A DNA stretch of 64,000 nucleotides from Ditylenchus dipsaci. Its lineage: Eukaryota; Nematoda; Chromadorea; Rhabditida; Anguinidae. The notes below the pieces were generated by a model. That model did not search any database and was not told the DNA's origin. It worked only from the letters and a program-made list of their open reading frames with translations. Position 1 is the stretch's first letter, and the number at the start of each line of letters is the position of its first letter. The stretch is from NCBI GenBank assembly GCA_004194705.1, contig SADC01000274.1, forward strand, positions 62,001-126,000. The letters run 5' to 3'. Of this stretch, positions 1 to 11,880 are shown piece by piece. A program made the translations under genes and the position numbers.

Positions 1-205
1 CACCAATGCTGTACTTCATAACATCTGCCGTCTGCGAGGAGTGTCCGATGAGAATGACGAGGAGATGATCGTTGACCAGCCACAGGAGGAGCGGTATGCC
101 GTGGAAAAAAATAATACTGGATCGCACATGAGAAATTCAATTGTCAGTCGTTATTTCGGGGGGGGGGGGATGAATAGCGCTTTTTATTGTTGGAGATTCG
201 AATAA
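1..205 (+). mobile_element. HARBI1-like Harbinger transposase, C-terminal fragment
   Basis: Reading from base 2, an open frame runs to a TAA at 203-205 and is cut by the window edge at its 5' side. It contains VLHNICRLRG followed by an acidic stretch and then GSHMRNSIVSRYF. This is the usual end of the DDE nuclease of PIF/Harbinger transposases and of the domesticated HARBI1 protein: a helix with [AC]xVLHN, then a charged segment, then GxxxRxxIxxxF near the C terminus. A run of 12 G follows at 158-169, so the last 15 codons are probably not protein. The catalytic residues lie outside the window. Harbinger-type 3-bp duplications elsewhere in the window make a relative of this enzyme a candidate mobiliser of those elements. 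That link is inference. Confidence 0.6.
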
Positions 206-345
206 ATTCAAATAAAGGTAAAGGTAGGGGTAAAGGTGGAGGTAAGGGTAAAGGATGAGGTAGGAGTAAAAAGTAGAGGTAAGGGTGAAGGTAGAGGTAG
301 GGGTAAAAGGTACAGGTAAGGGTAAAAGCTAGAGGTAAGGGTATT
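206..345. repeat. degenerate GGTAAA/GGTAGAGGTAAGG purine-rich minisatellite
   Basis: About 130 bp made of GGTAAAGGTAGGGGTAAAGG-like units of 6 and 12 bp with frequent single changes. It abuts the HARBI1-like tail. It resembles no telomere repeat exactly. Confidence 0.7.
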
Positions 346-720
346 CTTTATCACTACCGCCCCAGATATAAAGGTTGGTCCACGTATTATATTTTTATGG
401 TCACATGTTCTGTGGGATTTTTAAATCTTCGATTATTGAAGATAATATTCTGTGGCTATTTCCGAAAATGTGGCCATGAAATTTTTTCCTGTGATCAACA
501 TAGTTTTTGTTAAAAAATAAATGAATTCAAGAGTTGTGACCAGAAATAATTATTCTAATTGAACTAAATGGCTGTAAAAATATTTTTGACGGGTTATACT
601 TTCAAAAATGTTTTTTGGAGGAGTGAAACTTGCAGAAAATCTATATATACAAAATTAAGTCCACCTGTTTTTTTGTTTCAAATAAAATTATTTTTTTAGA
701 CACCAATGTGGAAATCCTAC

Positions 721-942
721 CTGCTTCAAAAAGCCCAGTGGATGATCCTCCCTGAGTAGAAGCAACAAATCTTCGCCCCTGTCTCTCCTCGACTTCCTGG
801 CCCATCTTGCACTCCTTTGGCCAATAAAGTTCCTGTCCTTGTCAAGTGGAGCTAGATTGCGTTGTTTGGCGCGTTGTTGCTGACCACTCCTCGGGCTGTT
901 TGTTTGGCTGCTTATGGTCAGGTCTATGGTGGTCCGACCCTC
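721..942 (-). CDS. cadherin gene 1, exon 5 with probable furin site
   Basis: Acceptor CATTTAG|GAG, donor CAG|GTAGGA, 74 codons, phase 0 at both ends. TTIDLTISSQ is the last strand of the previous repeat. A Gln/Arg/Lys-rich linker follows, then RWARKSRRDRGED with RKSRR as a possible proprotein convertase cut, then LLLLLREDHPLGFLKQ. Only basic residues support the processing call. Confidence 0.65.
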
Positions 943-3900
943 CTAAATGAATTCATTTAGATATTTATTAGTTAAATTAATTATATGACACTACCTGAGC
1001 CATGGAGTCAATAGCGACCACATCGAAAATATAGTGTCCACTCGGCAAATGGGTTTTGGAAAAGACGTCGCCAAATAGAGGAGCTACATCAAATGGAGAA
1101 GATTCCGGCTCCACGTGGTACATGGGCACTCCTTTGGCTGTTCTGAAATATGGCATTCTATAGCTTTTTTTAAACATTTTTACATTTCTATTGTGAATTT
1201 GTCAAAAAGTGCATCACAAGAAGAAAAGGTGGTGTTGTTCGAAAAATTGTGAACTTTTTATGGTAGGATTTTTTTCTGAGTCATGGCTTTGAAATAGATT
1301 TTTTCTAAAATGTATAGATGTAGACAGCAGACCTAAACCACCATTAAGGCCTCAACCTGAGTTACATGTGAATTCACACCTTAATCTGAGTCCCATGTCA
1401 TTAACATGTAAATTTCACACGTAAATCAGATGGAGGCGTTAATTCACATGTGAGTCAGTTGGAGTCGTGAATTTACGTGTGAGTCAGATTGACGTCCAAA
1501 TTCAGATGTGAATCAGACCGAGGCGTGAATTCACACGTGAGTCAGCTTGAGGCGTGAATTGACATGAGTGATCCACAGACTTTATCCGAGGATAAAATCC
1601 GTGGCTATTATCCTGAGCAGAGTATAAATCCGCGGATAATATTTGCAGCTGCGGATAGTTTTATCTGCTGTTATTGCTATGGGATAAACCCGCGTATTTT
1701 TCTATCCTCGGATTTTATTCGCTGATTATTGCTACCGGTCCTGGTAACACCCTGCGTAAGTTGTGTCAAAGAACGTTCAACATCGAAAAAAGTTCAAAGC
1801 CTCTGGTGATACCACTACCCAGTTTTTCAAAAAATTTATGTGCTTTTATTGTCTAGAAACTGTGAAGATTGATGGGTTTCACAACATCGGCGGGGCTCTG
1901 GCAACCGGGGTGACTATAGTGCTATTTTAACACTTAATTTTTCAAATAAATGGAATTTTGCTATTCTCTGTGTGCCTCGGGTCTAAAAGTACGAAACGAC
2001 TAAAAACATGCTGCAGGATATTCACAGAAATTTCACAAAATTAGAGACTTTTCTGGCCCTCAGGTCGAGAAACCAGTTTAGGTTCCGACTATGAAATGTT
2101 TATTAAATAGGCGATTAATGAATATCCACCAATTTTGTGGCTTGTTTGCAACATCATACTTTATTTAAGGACCACACATTGACAAACACTTTTAAAACTG
2201 ATAACCTAATAATATTTGATCCAAATATTTTTAGAATGAGCAACTTTGCAAAAAAAAATCTGCGCTCTTTCATTTTATTTCATTTAATGGCTCATTTACG
2301 TACTTCGAGTTTATGTTCGTGTTCGCATTTTCGGTTGCATGAACACCTTTAATCCGAACTCGAACTTGAACTTGAAGGTGTTTACGTAATTTGAGTACGA
2401 CTTCAAGCGCAAGGTCGAAATTGAAGGTATTGATGTGTATAACTTCGACGTTTTCTTTAGTAAAACCTCTTAGTAAAAAAACCTCAAAACCTTTAGTTAT
2501 CAATGTTTTTATTGAAATTTAAATGTCCACACAACATCTTATCACGTTATTTTAGCGCAGCTCAATAACTACAAAAGCCATCTTGGAGAAATTTTTTTGA
2601 AAATCTGAATGTTGAGATATGGCTTTGTGAAAAAATTGATTTCTTTGAAAAATGATCAAAATCCGGAAAAAATTGCAAAAACTTGGACTTCTTATTTTTT
2701 CATTTTCTGTCTGCGACAATTTTTTTATAAAGACTCTATTTTTTTAGCCGAACTGGTTTCCTTAACTTTTGCTCATTAGATTGTTCTTTCGTGTCCGTTC
2801 TTTTTTCGCTTCATTTTATAAAAAATACATTTCGTAACTGACCCTTGGTCCAGCCAGTCGGCTATTTTGCTCCAAATTAGGAGGAAGGAAAAGAAGAGGC
2901 TAGATTAGTGCATGTATGGATTGGGCAAGGGGCCTGCCTTTCCTTCTCTTTCAAGACAACGGGTAATCGGATCCCCTTCTTTGGAGCGGAATGGTCATTG
3001 AGGGCATTATTATCCGAGGCTTAAAAGACAAGCAGCAGAGGCGTCAACCTCACTCACTCATTTATTCAATCTGGCCGTCTTGTTTGTAAATGAAGAAGCG
3101 AGAAAGAGAGCTAATCCGATAAATGTAGATATGGCTGTGTATGTATGTAAATATTATTAGTAGATACCAGGGTTGGCCAATGGTAATATTACCGGTAATA
3201 TAACCGGTAATATTACCGGTAATATTACCGGTAATTTATTAATAAATGACCGTCAATAAATGACCGGTAATTTAATAATGTTTTGTTAAAAGGGGGACCA
3301 AGGCAAAAAAAATTAAAAAATTCAAAAATTTTAAGTTTTTCGTTTTTTAGTTTTTTTTTGTCTTTTTGTATACGCGTATGCGTTCATACACATAAAAAGT
3401 GAGAAAAAGTGAGATTTTTCATTTTTTCACTTTTTTGCCTTGGTCACCACTTTTAACCATTGGGTAATAAATTACCAAAAATTACCGGAGTTCGGTAATA
3501 TTACCGGTAATATTACCGGTTATATTACCGGAAAATAAATTACCGGTAATTTCCCAACCCTAGTAGATACTGCTAAGATTATTGGGAATGGCGTCATTCT
3601 TGAAGTCCTGGGTTAGATAAATGAACCTCAAAACTTTCAAAAATGGAGAACATGTGGTGAAAATGTCAGCACCGTGTGAAACCTACAAATTTATTTTTTT
3701 GAGTTTTTTTTAAAAGTACGCCTCTGACGCAGTTCGGAGTGTCTGCTGGTCGTGGCAGCTGCCTTTATTATTCCCATCAACAAATAAGAGGAAGACTACA
3801 TTAGATGCTAGCGTAGCTATCAGTATGGCTGTGAACTTTCTTCGTTCAATTTGTCAAGCAAAGCCTCTTACGCAGCTATGTCCGTGACAACTGTGAACGA

Positions 3901-6900
3901 GTTTGAAATGGGATGCAAAAAATTATGTTCCAGAAAAATTTGTCGAAGTCCGAGATCTGACTATTTGCAAAGTGTTAAATTAGTTTTGACCGAATCCGAA
4001 TTTTTTTAAGGTCGAGTACGATCGGAAAATACCGTAAAATTTAGAAATTTTTTTGCGAGGAGTATTTTGCTACCATGGTCAAAATTAAGATAATTGTAGT
4101 ATCTGACTCCATTTTGTGGTATTTTCACAAAATAGGTTTCTCAAAAGGACATGTGTCTGCGTCTCAAAAAGTCAACGCGGGCGAGCAAATTTTTTGAATC
4201 CTTACATTTTTCACTCCGTTTGCGTCAAATCTAATTTCGATGACTCTATGCTACTTTCAAAAAGTATGTAAAAACTTAAAATATTTACATGAGAACGCAT
4301 TTGAAGACTGATCAAGAAAGAAAAAAACTGTCGGTTCCTACGTTTTCTCAGTGTCTCGCACGGGCACGCCTTTCAATCCAGAAGACAATCGATGCCTGAG
4401 AGTATTTTACAAAAAGTGAGTTCAAAACACAATGCCAAGAACACGATTTTGAACGAGGGGGTGCCCGTTTATTAGAATAAATACGGTATGTTATCTCTCA
4501 CCCAGTCTCATACCTTAGTTAGACCAACAAGGATTGGTAGGTTCTTTAATTAATTAGAGGGCTTTTTCAAGATTTTGCCCTCTACATTTTCTCCTCTTTC
4601 TCAATTGGGTAATAGATGGTCATTTGAGATTAGTTGATTGTTATATACTCTCTTTTTAATGCCGTTCCCTGGCTACAATAGTAGTAGATGCTGATGACTA
4701 ATACACACAGACCGCTGGACAATCAATTTTGGGTATCCAACCAGCAGAATAATAACAAAGCCATAAGCTTTGAAGAGAGTGGAGCATAGGAAATGAGATT
4801 GCTTCTTGCTAATCAAATCAACTTCCGATGTGATTAGAAAGAGAGATGAAGACTATCTAATAAAATTATATGAGCAAGAGGCACTAGATCAACCAAGACT
4901 ACTACATAAACAACAAAGATAAATGGGACAATATCAATGAATTAATGTCTTTTTTATCGAGTTATATATATGGTTGTGATTGTGACACGAGAGCATCCGT
5001 TCGGCTAGATAGGATGATAAAATAACCTAAAAACTTAGTGAAATGAAATAAATACACAACAAGTCCACACGAGATAAATCATGACAAACTCAGCACAGTC
5101 AGCCCTCGATATAACGCCCCCCCCCCCCCCACTCCCCTCAAGTTCGTTCCCGCCTAGGGTCCGACACTTTTTTTACCCTGATTTTTGAATTGTTTTGCGA
5201 GTTGTCTTTGGCTAGTCGAGCCCTGAATATAGTAAGGATTTCGTTTTCGTCGATCGTTTTTTCAAATAAAAAATAATTTTGCCGAAAAGATCTGCGGGTA
5301 CCTGATATAAGGGCCTCTATTTTACAATTATATCGAGGGTTGACTGTGCTGAGTTTTTCAGCAGTAATAAAAAAGTGTATCATCACCGTAGCCGGCTAGC
5401 CCTCCCGTCTTTAGAATATCGAGATTATAAATTATGAACTCGATTATAAAATCTATACGTACCGTGTTCTTCTAATAAGCGAGCATGCCGTTTATTTTTC
5501 AATCACCCGAAAATCGGAAAATTTTGCATTCAATCTCGATATTTTTGGGTGCTCAACTAAAATCTGAAAAATAGAATCGGTAGAGCTCGTGAGAATTAAG
5601 AAAATGGATTTTACAGCTTTGCAAAATATTTACTCTCGACTTAGATATACACCTTCAAAGTCAAGAATGCCCGTTTAAGAGAGACTGCCCGCTTATTAGA
5701 AGAATTACGGTACATGGGTTCATATTTTGCTTAGTGACCAAGAGGAATCCGAATAATAGCTGCAATTCTGCTTATGGAGTGGTATATGTGCTGGAGCGGC
5801 TTTTTCAAGAGAGCTTCAATGCGGCTAGAAAGGCGAGCTCAAAAACATTAATACATTCGACGTACTTCTAATCAATCATCAAGCCATCAAAATAACTACT
5901 GACTTCACTTAATATAAGTCAAGCTTAGATGTTATCTTGTTAGCGATCAAGAAAGTTCAGACCAAATTTAAATTATTTTTGTCTCGAGAGGAATTGAATT
6001 TAAATCTTAAATTTAAATTTTAAGACTTGTTTCTAAGGAAATAGAGCACACTAACTTTTATCTCAGAAATTAGGTATTGTCTGTTGCAAAAACGTTTGTA
6101 TAGGCGCCGATAAGCGCCTGCATATCTTTATGACAAAATATCCCGGTCCACGAGGTCACCATTTTTTCGAGGTCTAGCTGTGTACCCATTATAATTCTTT
6201 TTAAAATCTCAGCCAGACTTAGAGTTTTACTTAAGTTGTTGTTTTTAAGATAAACTATTCTTCGTGGTTTAAAAAACGGTAGAAGAGTTGATTGTAAATG
6301 CTTTGTACCTAAAACTTGTTGTGAAACCTATCAAATTAAGGAATAGAATACTTTTTATACTAGACTGAAGGTTGGGTCCTGTGGAAGATTGAGAATATGG
6401 CGGTGGAATTCGATTGTTAACACTTTATTATCGGCAGAATCTTGTCAATAACTTTTATTTTTGAAAGTCAAGCTCACTTGGCAATCACCCTGAGCAGTGT
6501 TTTATGAGCTTGCACAAGTGGTCTCTCCATCACAATTCTGCTCCTTTCAAACGCTGGTGGTGGTTGCATTGCTTGTTTGATGGTCACCTCAATCCTAGTG
6601 CTAGCCACCCTTTTCTGTAGTCTCTTGTCCGTGGCGCCAATGTAGAACTTCACTGGTTGAGAGAACTTCTCCCAGGTGTGAAGTTTGCGCACCACAAATA
6701 ACTTAGCTATCTGCTTGTGGGTGGTTTCGTCTCGGCTGGACATCATCTGGAACAGGTCTTTGGCACTACCTTCAGGTAGGGAGACTATCTCATAAATGAT
6801 GTCACTACTGGAGTGTGTTCCTAGTGAGATGGTTTGGCTGAAGTTAAGCTGCACCTTGGAATCACTAATGGCTTCTGCATCTAGACTAGCAGAGTAGGTA

Positions 6901-9900
6901 GAAAGCAGAAATTTTGGCGAGGAACTAAATAACACACTTTATATAAAAATTTCAAAATTTTATGAAAAACATTTTGAAGCCATTTTTAAACCTTAGACCA
7001 ACAAGTATTTAAAGACCCAGAAATAGTAACATATTTTTTCTACTCATCAAAATTTTCTGTTAGTACCGTATTATTTGCAAATATGTTATGCAAATCAATG
7101 TATATGCACTTAGACAGTTCGGACTGCGATTGACCGCGCTATTATTTATGTTATATACTATATAAAAATTTTTGTATGCGGTGCAGCTTGTCCATACCTT
7201 ATTGTGTTGCCCTGTCCGTCAGCGGCAGCATTTTATCGACAGATTTTTGGCTCAAATTGAATTTCAACACTAAATTTCTGGATTTTGACACTAAATTCAA
7301 ATTTCCTTCAAAACACTGAATTTTAACACTAAATTTCTGAATTTCGACATCAAATTTTAAATTTCTTTCATTAAATACACTGATTTGTGCAATTTAATTC
7401 AAATTTTTGCGGGAATTCGATTTTATAATCTGAAAATCGCTTGGGTCGCTCACAATTTTTAAGTAAACCTCAAAAAACAGTTTTCACTGGCTTTTAGCAG
7501 CTCTGGCCTGAAATTCTCCGCTATTCAATTTATTTTAGATTCAAATATCGAATTTCCGCAAAAATTTGACTTAAATTGCACAAATCAGTGTATTTAATAA
7601 AAGAAATTCAAAATTTGATGTCGAAATTCAGAAATTTAGTGTTAAAATTCAGTGTTTTGAAGGAAATTTGAATTTAGTGTCGAAATTAATCAATTTAGTG
7701 TCGAAATTCAGAAATTTAGTGGGTAATTTCAGTTACAGCCTAGATTTTTTTCCAAAAAAGTCGGGGCTGTTCAAGGGCTGTGATTGTAGAAACCCATTAG
7801 GAATATGTATAATGAACATGTTCGAAAATAGGCTTAAATTGTTTTACCCCGTCAAATTATTCTTTTACCCCGTCAATACATCCAAATGATTTTTAAATTT
7901 TTTCAACATTTTTACGTCAAAATGTAGCCCTGGATCTCGGCTTTCTAACAAGCTATCGACTAAATTTCTGAGATTTCGAAAAGTTTAAGAAAAAAATCTT
8001 TGTATGGAGCAAATTTTTTAAAAAATTTGGTCCATACAAAGACTTTTTGAAATCTCAGAATTTAGTCAATAGCTTGTTAGAAAGCCGAGATCCAGGGCTG
8101 CATTTTGATGTAAAGACTTTAAAAATTCGAAAAAAGTGAAAAAATACCCAACAGAAAAATATTTTTACGATTTGACGGGGTAAAAGAATAATTCGACGGG
8201 GGAAAGTACTTACAGCCTTCAAAACTATGCTTCTATGTTTTTCTATAGGATTTAATGTGGAGTACATGAAAAACTAGGTAAAAATCTATTTTATTTATCA
8301 AAATTACTTACCCTGCCTGCACTTCCACCTGAACCATAATGATGCGTTTGAAAGAAGGTGGTTTACTAGCCAATATCTCTAGCAAAAATAATCGCGGTGC
8401 TTCTATTGCTGATAGACCATTTCCGCTTGTAGATGTGTAGATGGAGTGGTTTCTCACCTCAAACCACATTGAAAGTTCAGCATTGTAAGAGCTTGGCTGT
8501 AGGCTAAGTTGTTCTGCTTCCGTGCATAGGCCTTCATGCAACAGGTCAGCCACCAACCAACCAGCTGGAGCATCTTTTCTGACGGGAAACATCTAAAAAG
8601 ATTACTACATTCAATGTGTAAACTTTTCAGGATTTATAGCTGTGTGATTATTTTTGGTAGCTTGGTCACGTACGGTAGAATTTCAAATTTTTTTAAATTT
8701 GAGTGTTTTTTTTATGAAAATGTCCATTTCTGTGTATTTTTTTCCCGTAGCTTTGAAGAACATAGGTGACAAAAAAACCGAATTTTGAATTTTCAACATT
8801 TTGTAAAAAGTCAGCCCGAAGTCAGCAACGTTGAGCATCTTTCCTGACTTTGATAAGATGTAACTATTAAAATTACCAGAACCCATCCATAAATTTTAAA
8901 AATTAGTTTTTTGGAGTTGCTTGTGCTCTGACGACCAGGTAACAATGTTGAAGGCCTTTACCAGGATGTTAGGAAAGTCCTAACTCATACGATCATTTTG
9001 CTTGAGTCGCTATAAATAGTGAAATTTTGGAAGCCATCCAAAAGTTTTGCCGCGAATGAATCTGTGACAGGACTTCCATAACGACCTGGTAAAAGTTTCG
9101 CTAAAGTTGAAAATGAAGAATGAAACTTATGGTTATTTCGCAAAAAAAATTACTCTTGGCTTTATTACAGAGCCTGGAAATTAAATGTGGAATGTCGCTG
9201 TCAGGGGAATTGCAGAATGACCGCTGACTGAGCTTCAAAATTTTCGCCTTTTTTACACCAACCAAAAGTGTGAAACTTGGAAAACAAGTATGTTTCAGAA
9301 CATTTAAGTTATGTGTTTGCTTTTTTTTCCATGTTTTCAACATAGCAGATTGAATGATGCTTAAGTCTTCAAACTTGCAACCTTTTCAAAGTGCAACCTC
9401 TCATTTTAGGCGAGCACTTGCGTGATTCCCTGTATCTAAAATTTTTGTAAAAAATTGATATATACATAGGGTTGTCGAATCGAACGTTCGATTTCGAACA
9501 TTGTTCGAAATGTTCGAGATTTTTTCGAACGTTCGACTTCGAAGCGAACGTTCGTTCGAAAATTTGCGAATTCGAATTTCGAACCGAGCGTTCGATTTGA
9601 AATATATCGAATTCGTGCCAAACACTTTCAGTAAAAATTTGACCAAAACATGCGCAGAATCATAAAAAAAGCATCGAAAATGGGTTCGGCTCATTTTGAA
9701 GTTCAAATTCTAAAAAAGCCAAAATTTTCAAATCGAACATTCGAAAATTTTCGAATTCAAACATCTAATCGAACGAACGTTCGAAAATTTTCCAACCCGA
9801 ACTTCGAACTAAACGTTTGTTCGAAAATTTCAAACTCGAGATTCGAATCGAACTGAACGTTCGAAAATTTCCAACGTTTGACAACCCTATATATACACCT

Positions 9901-11880
9901 CGAAAAAATTGTCTGCGGCTTTTAATTTTTTGTCAGCTTTTTTTTCGCTTTCTTATGTTTTTTGCATCCCTTATAGAAAAATTTCCAGCCCTATGTCTTT
10001 CCGCCCCAATATGGATTACTTGGATTAAGTGTTCCCTGAGCAGTACTCTCCAATCGGTTAATCGTTCATTCTGGTTTTTGACCTCACTCGCTAACTGCTG
10101 CTGCTAGATCCAAGCCATTTAATGGGCCTGTTCCCTTTCATTAGAACTGCTTCTGCCTCTAATCAAACCAAGCTGTTTGATAGAAACAAAGGAGAAGGAA
10201 GAAACAAAACAGCGCAATATGGCAGGAGTACCCCATTCACACCCCATTTTTGTGCCTTCCAGATGGTCTCCTCTTTTTTTTTGTCTATTTTCTTGGCACT
10301 ACTTTTGTGTATGTGGACAAGTGGTAGAGAAAAAAACAAGCCCATTTACTCATTTAGGGTGATTGCGCCATGGATTTTATGAAACAAAAGAGATCCATGA
10401 GTGTGGAGTGTTCAAACCCTTGTTAATGGCTGATTTGCCCCGTAAGAGGTGATTGAAGTGAATAAGGGGTAATTTTGGTTGGTGATGTCTTATTTCGCTC
10501 CATTACCTTTATTGGGTCGACAATCAATGGCTAAAAAATTGAATATCATAGAAAGAAAATACAGTCAACTGTCGGTTTACGAAATCCTTTTCTGAAAAAG
10601 TGGGTGCCGTATAATAAAAAGGATAAAGTCTTACAAGTGAACTTGGCAAACTTGTTTTTCACTCGCTCAGGAAAGTGCGGTACTCATTAACTATTTTAGT
10701 CATTATTATTCTAGAGTTAGAGATGCGCGCACTCACTTACCTTAGACATAATTCCGAGTTGGACTCTCGATCATAAAATGCATAAAGAGACTCTTTTTGC
10801 CTAGCTCCAGTGACAAAACGAGGTAGAATACCTTGGTCCCCCAAGGCAAAAAGTCTAATTTGGTGAAAAAATTTTTTTTTCCAAAAATCAACTTTTTGGC
10901 CAGAAAATGCCCGAAAACACGTTTTTTATCGTTTTCAGCGCATAAGAATTACTTAGAAATGGTTAAAACCTGATTTTGGAAAAAAATTTGTGGGGGGGGG
11001 GGGGGGGGGTTATTCGCTACTAGGGTCAAAATTTCTATAGATTTGCAAGTGTAAAACCCATTTTTTAATTTTCTAATGATTTTTATTTAAAAATCGAAAT
11101 TTATCTAACCGACAAAATTTTATCTGGCAAATAAATTTCATCTGACAGATAAAAATAATTTGAATTTTGTGCAGCAACCAATTTTCTGCAACCAATTTTG
11201 CTTGGTTGGCCATCAGTAAGATAAAGCCAAACTGAATCTTCTTGTAAGGTAAAGACAGTCTCTATATAGGTACAACAAGTGGCGATATCAGCACTATAAC
11301 CAACCATTTTGATGAGGACAGCAGTAAAAATTTCTACTGAATTTAAAATTGCTGTTCGAAAATGTTGTCTTTTTAAAAACCAAAACACTTTTTTCTGTGT
11401 TCTCGAGTTTTGTTTCCAAGTTAAAGCTTCAATGATTGATGAATGTGGCGAAATGGGTTGCACAGAAAACAGAGTCATGAGAAGTTCTCTACATAACGAC
11501 AGCCAACTAAGCGAATAAATAATAAAACTCTGTATACGGACACTCTTTATGAGGACACTCTGTATATGAAGACGGCATGTGGCATTCCCTTAGGTGCCTT
11601 CGTATGGATACTCGAGTCGAGTAACTCGACTATATAATGAGAAATCACGCAAATCGAAATTAATTTGAGGGGCAAGGTGTGTGTAACGAAGCTGCATCTC
11701 TTGATAATGCAAATTTTTAGTTTTTTTTAGCAAATCGCTTGTTTGATGTATTCTTAGAATTCATAAAACTCAAATAATTACAAAGAAAGCATAACTAACC
11801 TTTGATCCCTCACCAATGCTTGAGATGGCCAACAAAGCTGCAATGGCTATAACAAATGCCAGAGCACAAGGCATACCCAT
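721..11880 (-). CDS. cadherin-family gene 1, 5' part (signal peptide, pro-region, start of EC repeats)
   Basis: Five exons (11880-11800, 8592-8312, 6924-6478, 1157-995, 942-721) join in one frame across GT-AG introns and give 398 codons with no stop; the gene continues past the left edge. Order: residues 1-27 signal peptide; a first cadherin-like unit with RKDAPAGWLVADL; a second starting SSPKFLLSTYSASL; a third starting PPPAFERSRIVMERPL and ending GHYIFDVVAIDSMAQ plus TTIDLTISSQ; then the basic segment RWARKSRRDRGED, which could be the furin cleavage site that releases the pro-region of classic cadherins; then REDHPLGFLKQ, resembling the first strand of a following repeat. Classic Ca2+ motifs (DxNDN, LDRE) are absent so far, which fits a pro-region rather than adhesive EC repeats. 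It lies head-to-tail with the CadN-type gene on the same strand, as CadN2 and CadN do in Drosophila. Orthology is not proven. Confidence 0.7.
995..1157 (-). CDS. cadherin gene 1, exon 4
   Basis: Acceptor GCTATAG|AATG, donor CAG|GTAGTG, 54 codons plus one base that completes a Lys codon from exon 3. SSPFDVAPLFGDVFSKTHLP and GHYIFDVVAIDS match the PFxVxxxxGxVxxxxxLxxGxYxFxVxAxDS half of a cadherin repeat, continuing the repeat begun in exon 3. Confidence 0.75.
1330..1565. repeat. tandem repeat of a ~33-bp GAGGCGTGAATTCACACGTG unit
   Basis: Five to six degenerate copies of a unit with AATTCACACGTGAGTCAG separated by GAGGCGTG or TGGAGTCGTG. It lies in the intron between exons 3 and 4 of cadherin gene 1. 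A similar spaced motif (ATCAGATAAA..GAATTCAC) occurs at 26165-26300. Confidence 0.6.
1568..1745. repeat. ATCCGCGGATAA-rich palindromic cluster
   Basis: Several copies of the self-complementary word ATCCGCGGATAA and variants (TCCGAGGATAAAATCCG, AACCCGCGTATT) in both orientations, next to the CACGTG repeat. It has the look of the interior of a short inverted-repeat element, but I could not define the ends. Confidence 0.45.
2286..2450. repeat. ACTTGAACTCGAA-type inverted-repeat element
   Basis: Starts GGCTCATTTACGTACTTCGA and holds iterated GAACTCGAACTTGAACTTGA, with a central palindrome around AACACCTTT. The same terminus, GGCTCATTCACGTACTTCGA, occurs in reverse at 61583-61564, so this is a repeated family. 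Its right end is not clear. Confidence 0.5.
3168..3562. mobile_element. hAT-like MITE, 395 bp, TSD GTAGATAC, iterated GGTAATATTACC
   Basis: Ends CAGGGTTGG and CCAACCCTA, flanked by the exact 8-bp duplication GTAGATAC (3160-3167 and 3563-3570). Eight-base target duplications and a CAGGG terminus are typical of hAT elements. Both subterminal regions are arrays of GGTAATATTACC. The centre holds a second inverted repeat with CCTTGGTC words (3290-3450). No coding capacity. Confidence 0.85.
4338..4488. repeat. TACCGTATTT-family inverted repeat (degenerate)
   Basis: Right end AATAAATACGGTA with a GTGCCCGTTTATTAG subterminal part; the left end TACGTTTTCTCAG..CGGGCACGCC is its weak inverse. Same family as 5460-5712, 19704-19887, 54140-54390 and 57886-58126. 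Confidence 0.45.
5087..5357. mobile_element. CAGTCAAACC-family (pogo-like) inverted-repeat element
   Basis: 28-bp terminal inverted repeats containing CAGCACAGTCAGCCCTCGAT, interior with TTCGTTCCCGCCTAGGGTCC and an internal run of 14 C. The same interior appears at 14501, 18036 and 19450, so it is a repeated family; CAGTCAAACCTCGAT ends resemble Tigger/pogo Tc1-mariner elements. Confidence 0.65.
5460..5712. repeat. TACCGTATTT-family inverted repeat
   Basis: TACCGTGTTCTTCTAATAAG at the left and CTTATTAGAAGAATTACGGT at the right form terminal inverted repeats around about 200 bp of non-coding DNA. It lies in the long intron of cadherin gene 1. Confidence 0.7.
6478..6924 (-). CDS. cadherin gene 1, exon 3
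   Basis: Acceptor TTATTTAG|TTCC, donor AA|GTGAGC. The 149 codons cover the end of one unit (SSPKFLLSTYSASL to STRIEVTIKQ) and the start of the next (PPPAFERSRIVMERPL to LLRVIAK). PPxFxxxxxxxxVxE followed by VxA is the N-terminal signature of an EC repeat. No LDRE or DxD calcium motif is present. Confidence 0.75.
7255..7725. repeat. inverted-repeat element built on GAATTTCGACACTAAATT
   Basis: Arms of about 140-165 bp (near 7263-7400 and 7555-7720) are reverse complements and each is a tandem array of an ~20-bp unit, AACACTAAATTTCTGAATTT. A 150-bp unique centre remains. In the intron between exons 2 and 3 of cadherin gene 1. Confidence 0.7.
7841..8206. repeat. 365-bp near-perfect palindrome, TTTACCCCGTCAAAT ends
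   Basis: Left end TTTTACCCCGTCAAATTATT, right end its inverse ATTTGACGGGGTAAAAGAAT. The arms meet at about 8020 (TTTTTTAAAAAA). A foldback element 105 bp from exon 2 of cadherin gene 1, so it would form a strong hairpin in the pre-mRNA. Confidence 0.75.
8312..8592 (-). CDS. cadherin gene 1, exon 2
   Basis: Acceptor CTTTTTAG|ATG, donor GG|GTAAGT, phase 0 to 2. The apparent Met at the start is the first codon of an internal exon, not a start. The protein reads FPVRKDAPAGWLVADL, a middle with ELSMWFEVRNHSIYTST, and RIIMVQVEVQAG, the strand pattern of a diverged cadherin unit. The two cysteines expected of other folds are missing, as in cadherins. Confidence 0.7.
8600..11799. other. intron 1 of cadherin gene 1, no gene seen
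   Basis: Apart from the hAT-like MITE at 9467-9889 I see no exon. A run of 18 G lies near 10992-11009, beside TTATTCGCTACTAGGGTC, which resembles the arm of the element at 35507-35755. A 10.9-11.6 kb stretch has small repeats of GACAAAATTTATCTG but no defined ends. Confidence 0.5.
9467..9889. mobile_element. hAT-like MITE, 423 bp, TSD TATATACA, iterated TTCGAACGTTCG
   Basis: Ends TAGGGTTGTC and GACAACCCTA with an exact 8-bp duplication TATATACA (9459-9466, 9890-9897). Both halves are arrays of TTCGAACGTTCGAAAATTT, itself self-complementary. Several frames read as Asn/Arg/Ser/Glu-rich protein, which is an artefact of the repeat. Confidence 0.88.
11800..11880 (-). CDS. cadherin gene 1, exon 1: signal peptide
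   Basis: The ATG at 11880-11878 opens 27 codons: MGMPCALAFVIAIAALLAIS, then SIGEGSK, a textbook signal peptide with a 15-residue hydrophobic core and a likely cut after the SSIGEG region. The exon ends AAG|GTTAGT in phase 0 and joins the next exon without a shift. Too short for an ORF scan, but supported by the frame, the donor and the position upstream of the cadherin-like exons. Confidence 0.75.

Noticed and set aside
206..345. Interstitial telomere repeat
   Set aside because: Units are GGTAAA/GGTAGAGG mixtures, not TTAGG or TTAGGG tandem copies.
8055..8267. Open frame next to cadherin gene 1 exon 2
   Set aside because: Lies within the arm of the 7841-8206 palindrome; reads as non-coding.
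9401..9856. Several overlapping open frames rich in Asn, Arg, Ser and Glu
   Set aside because: They read the TTCGAACGTTCG array of the hAT-like MITE in different frames; no codon structure and no domain.
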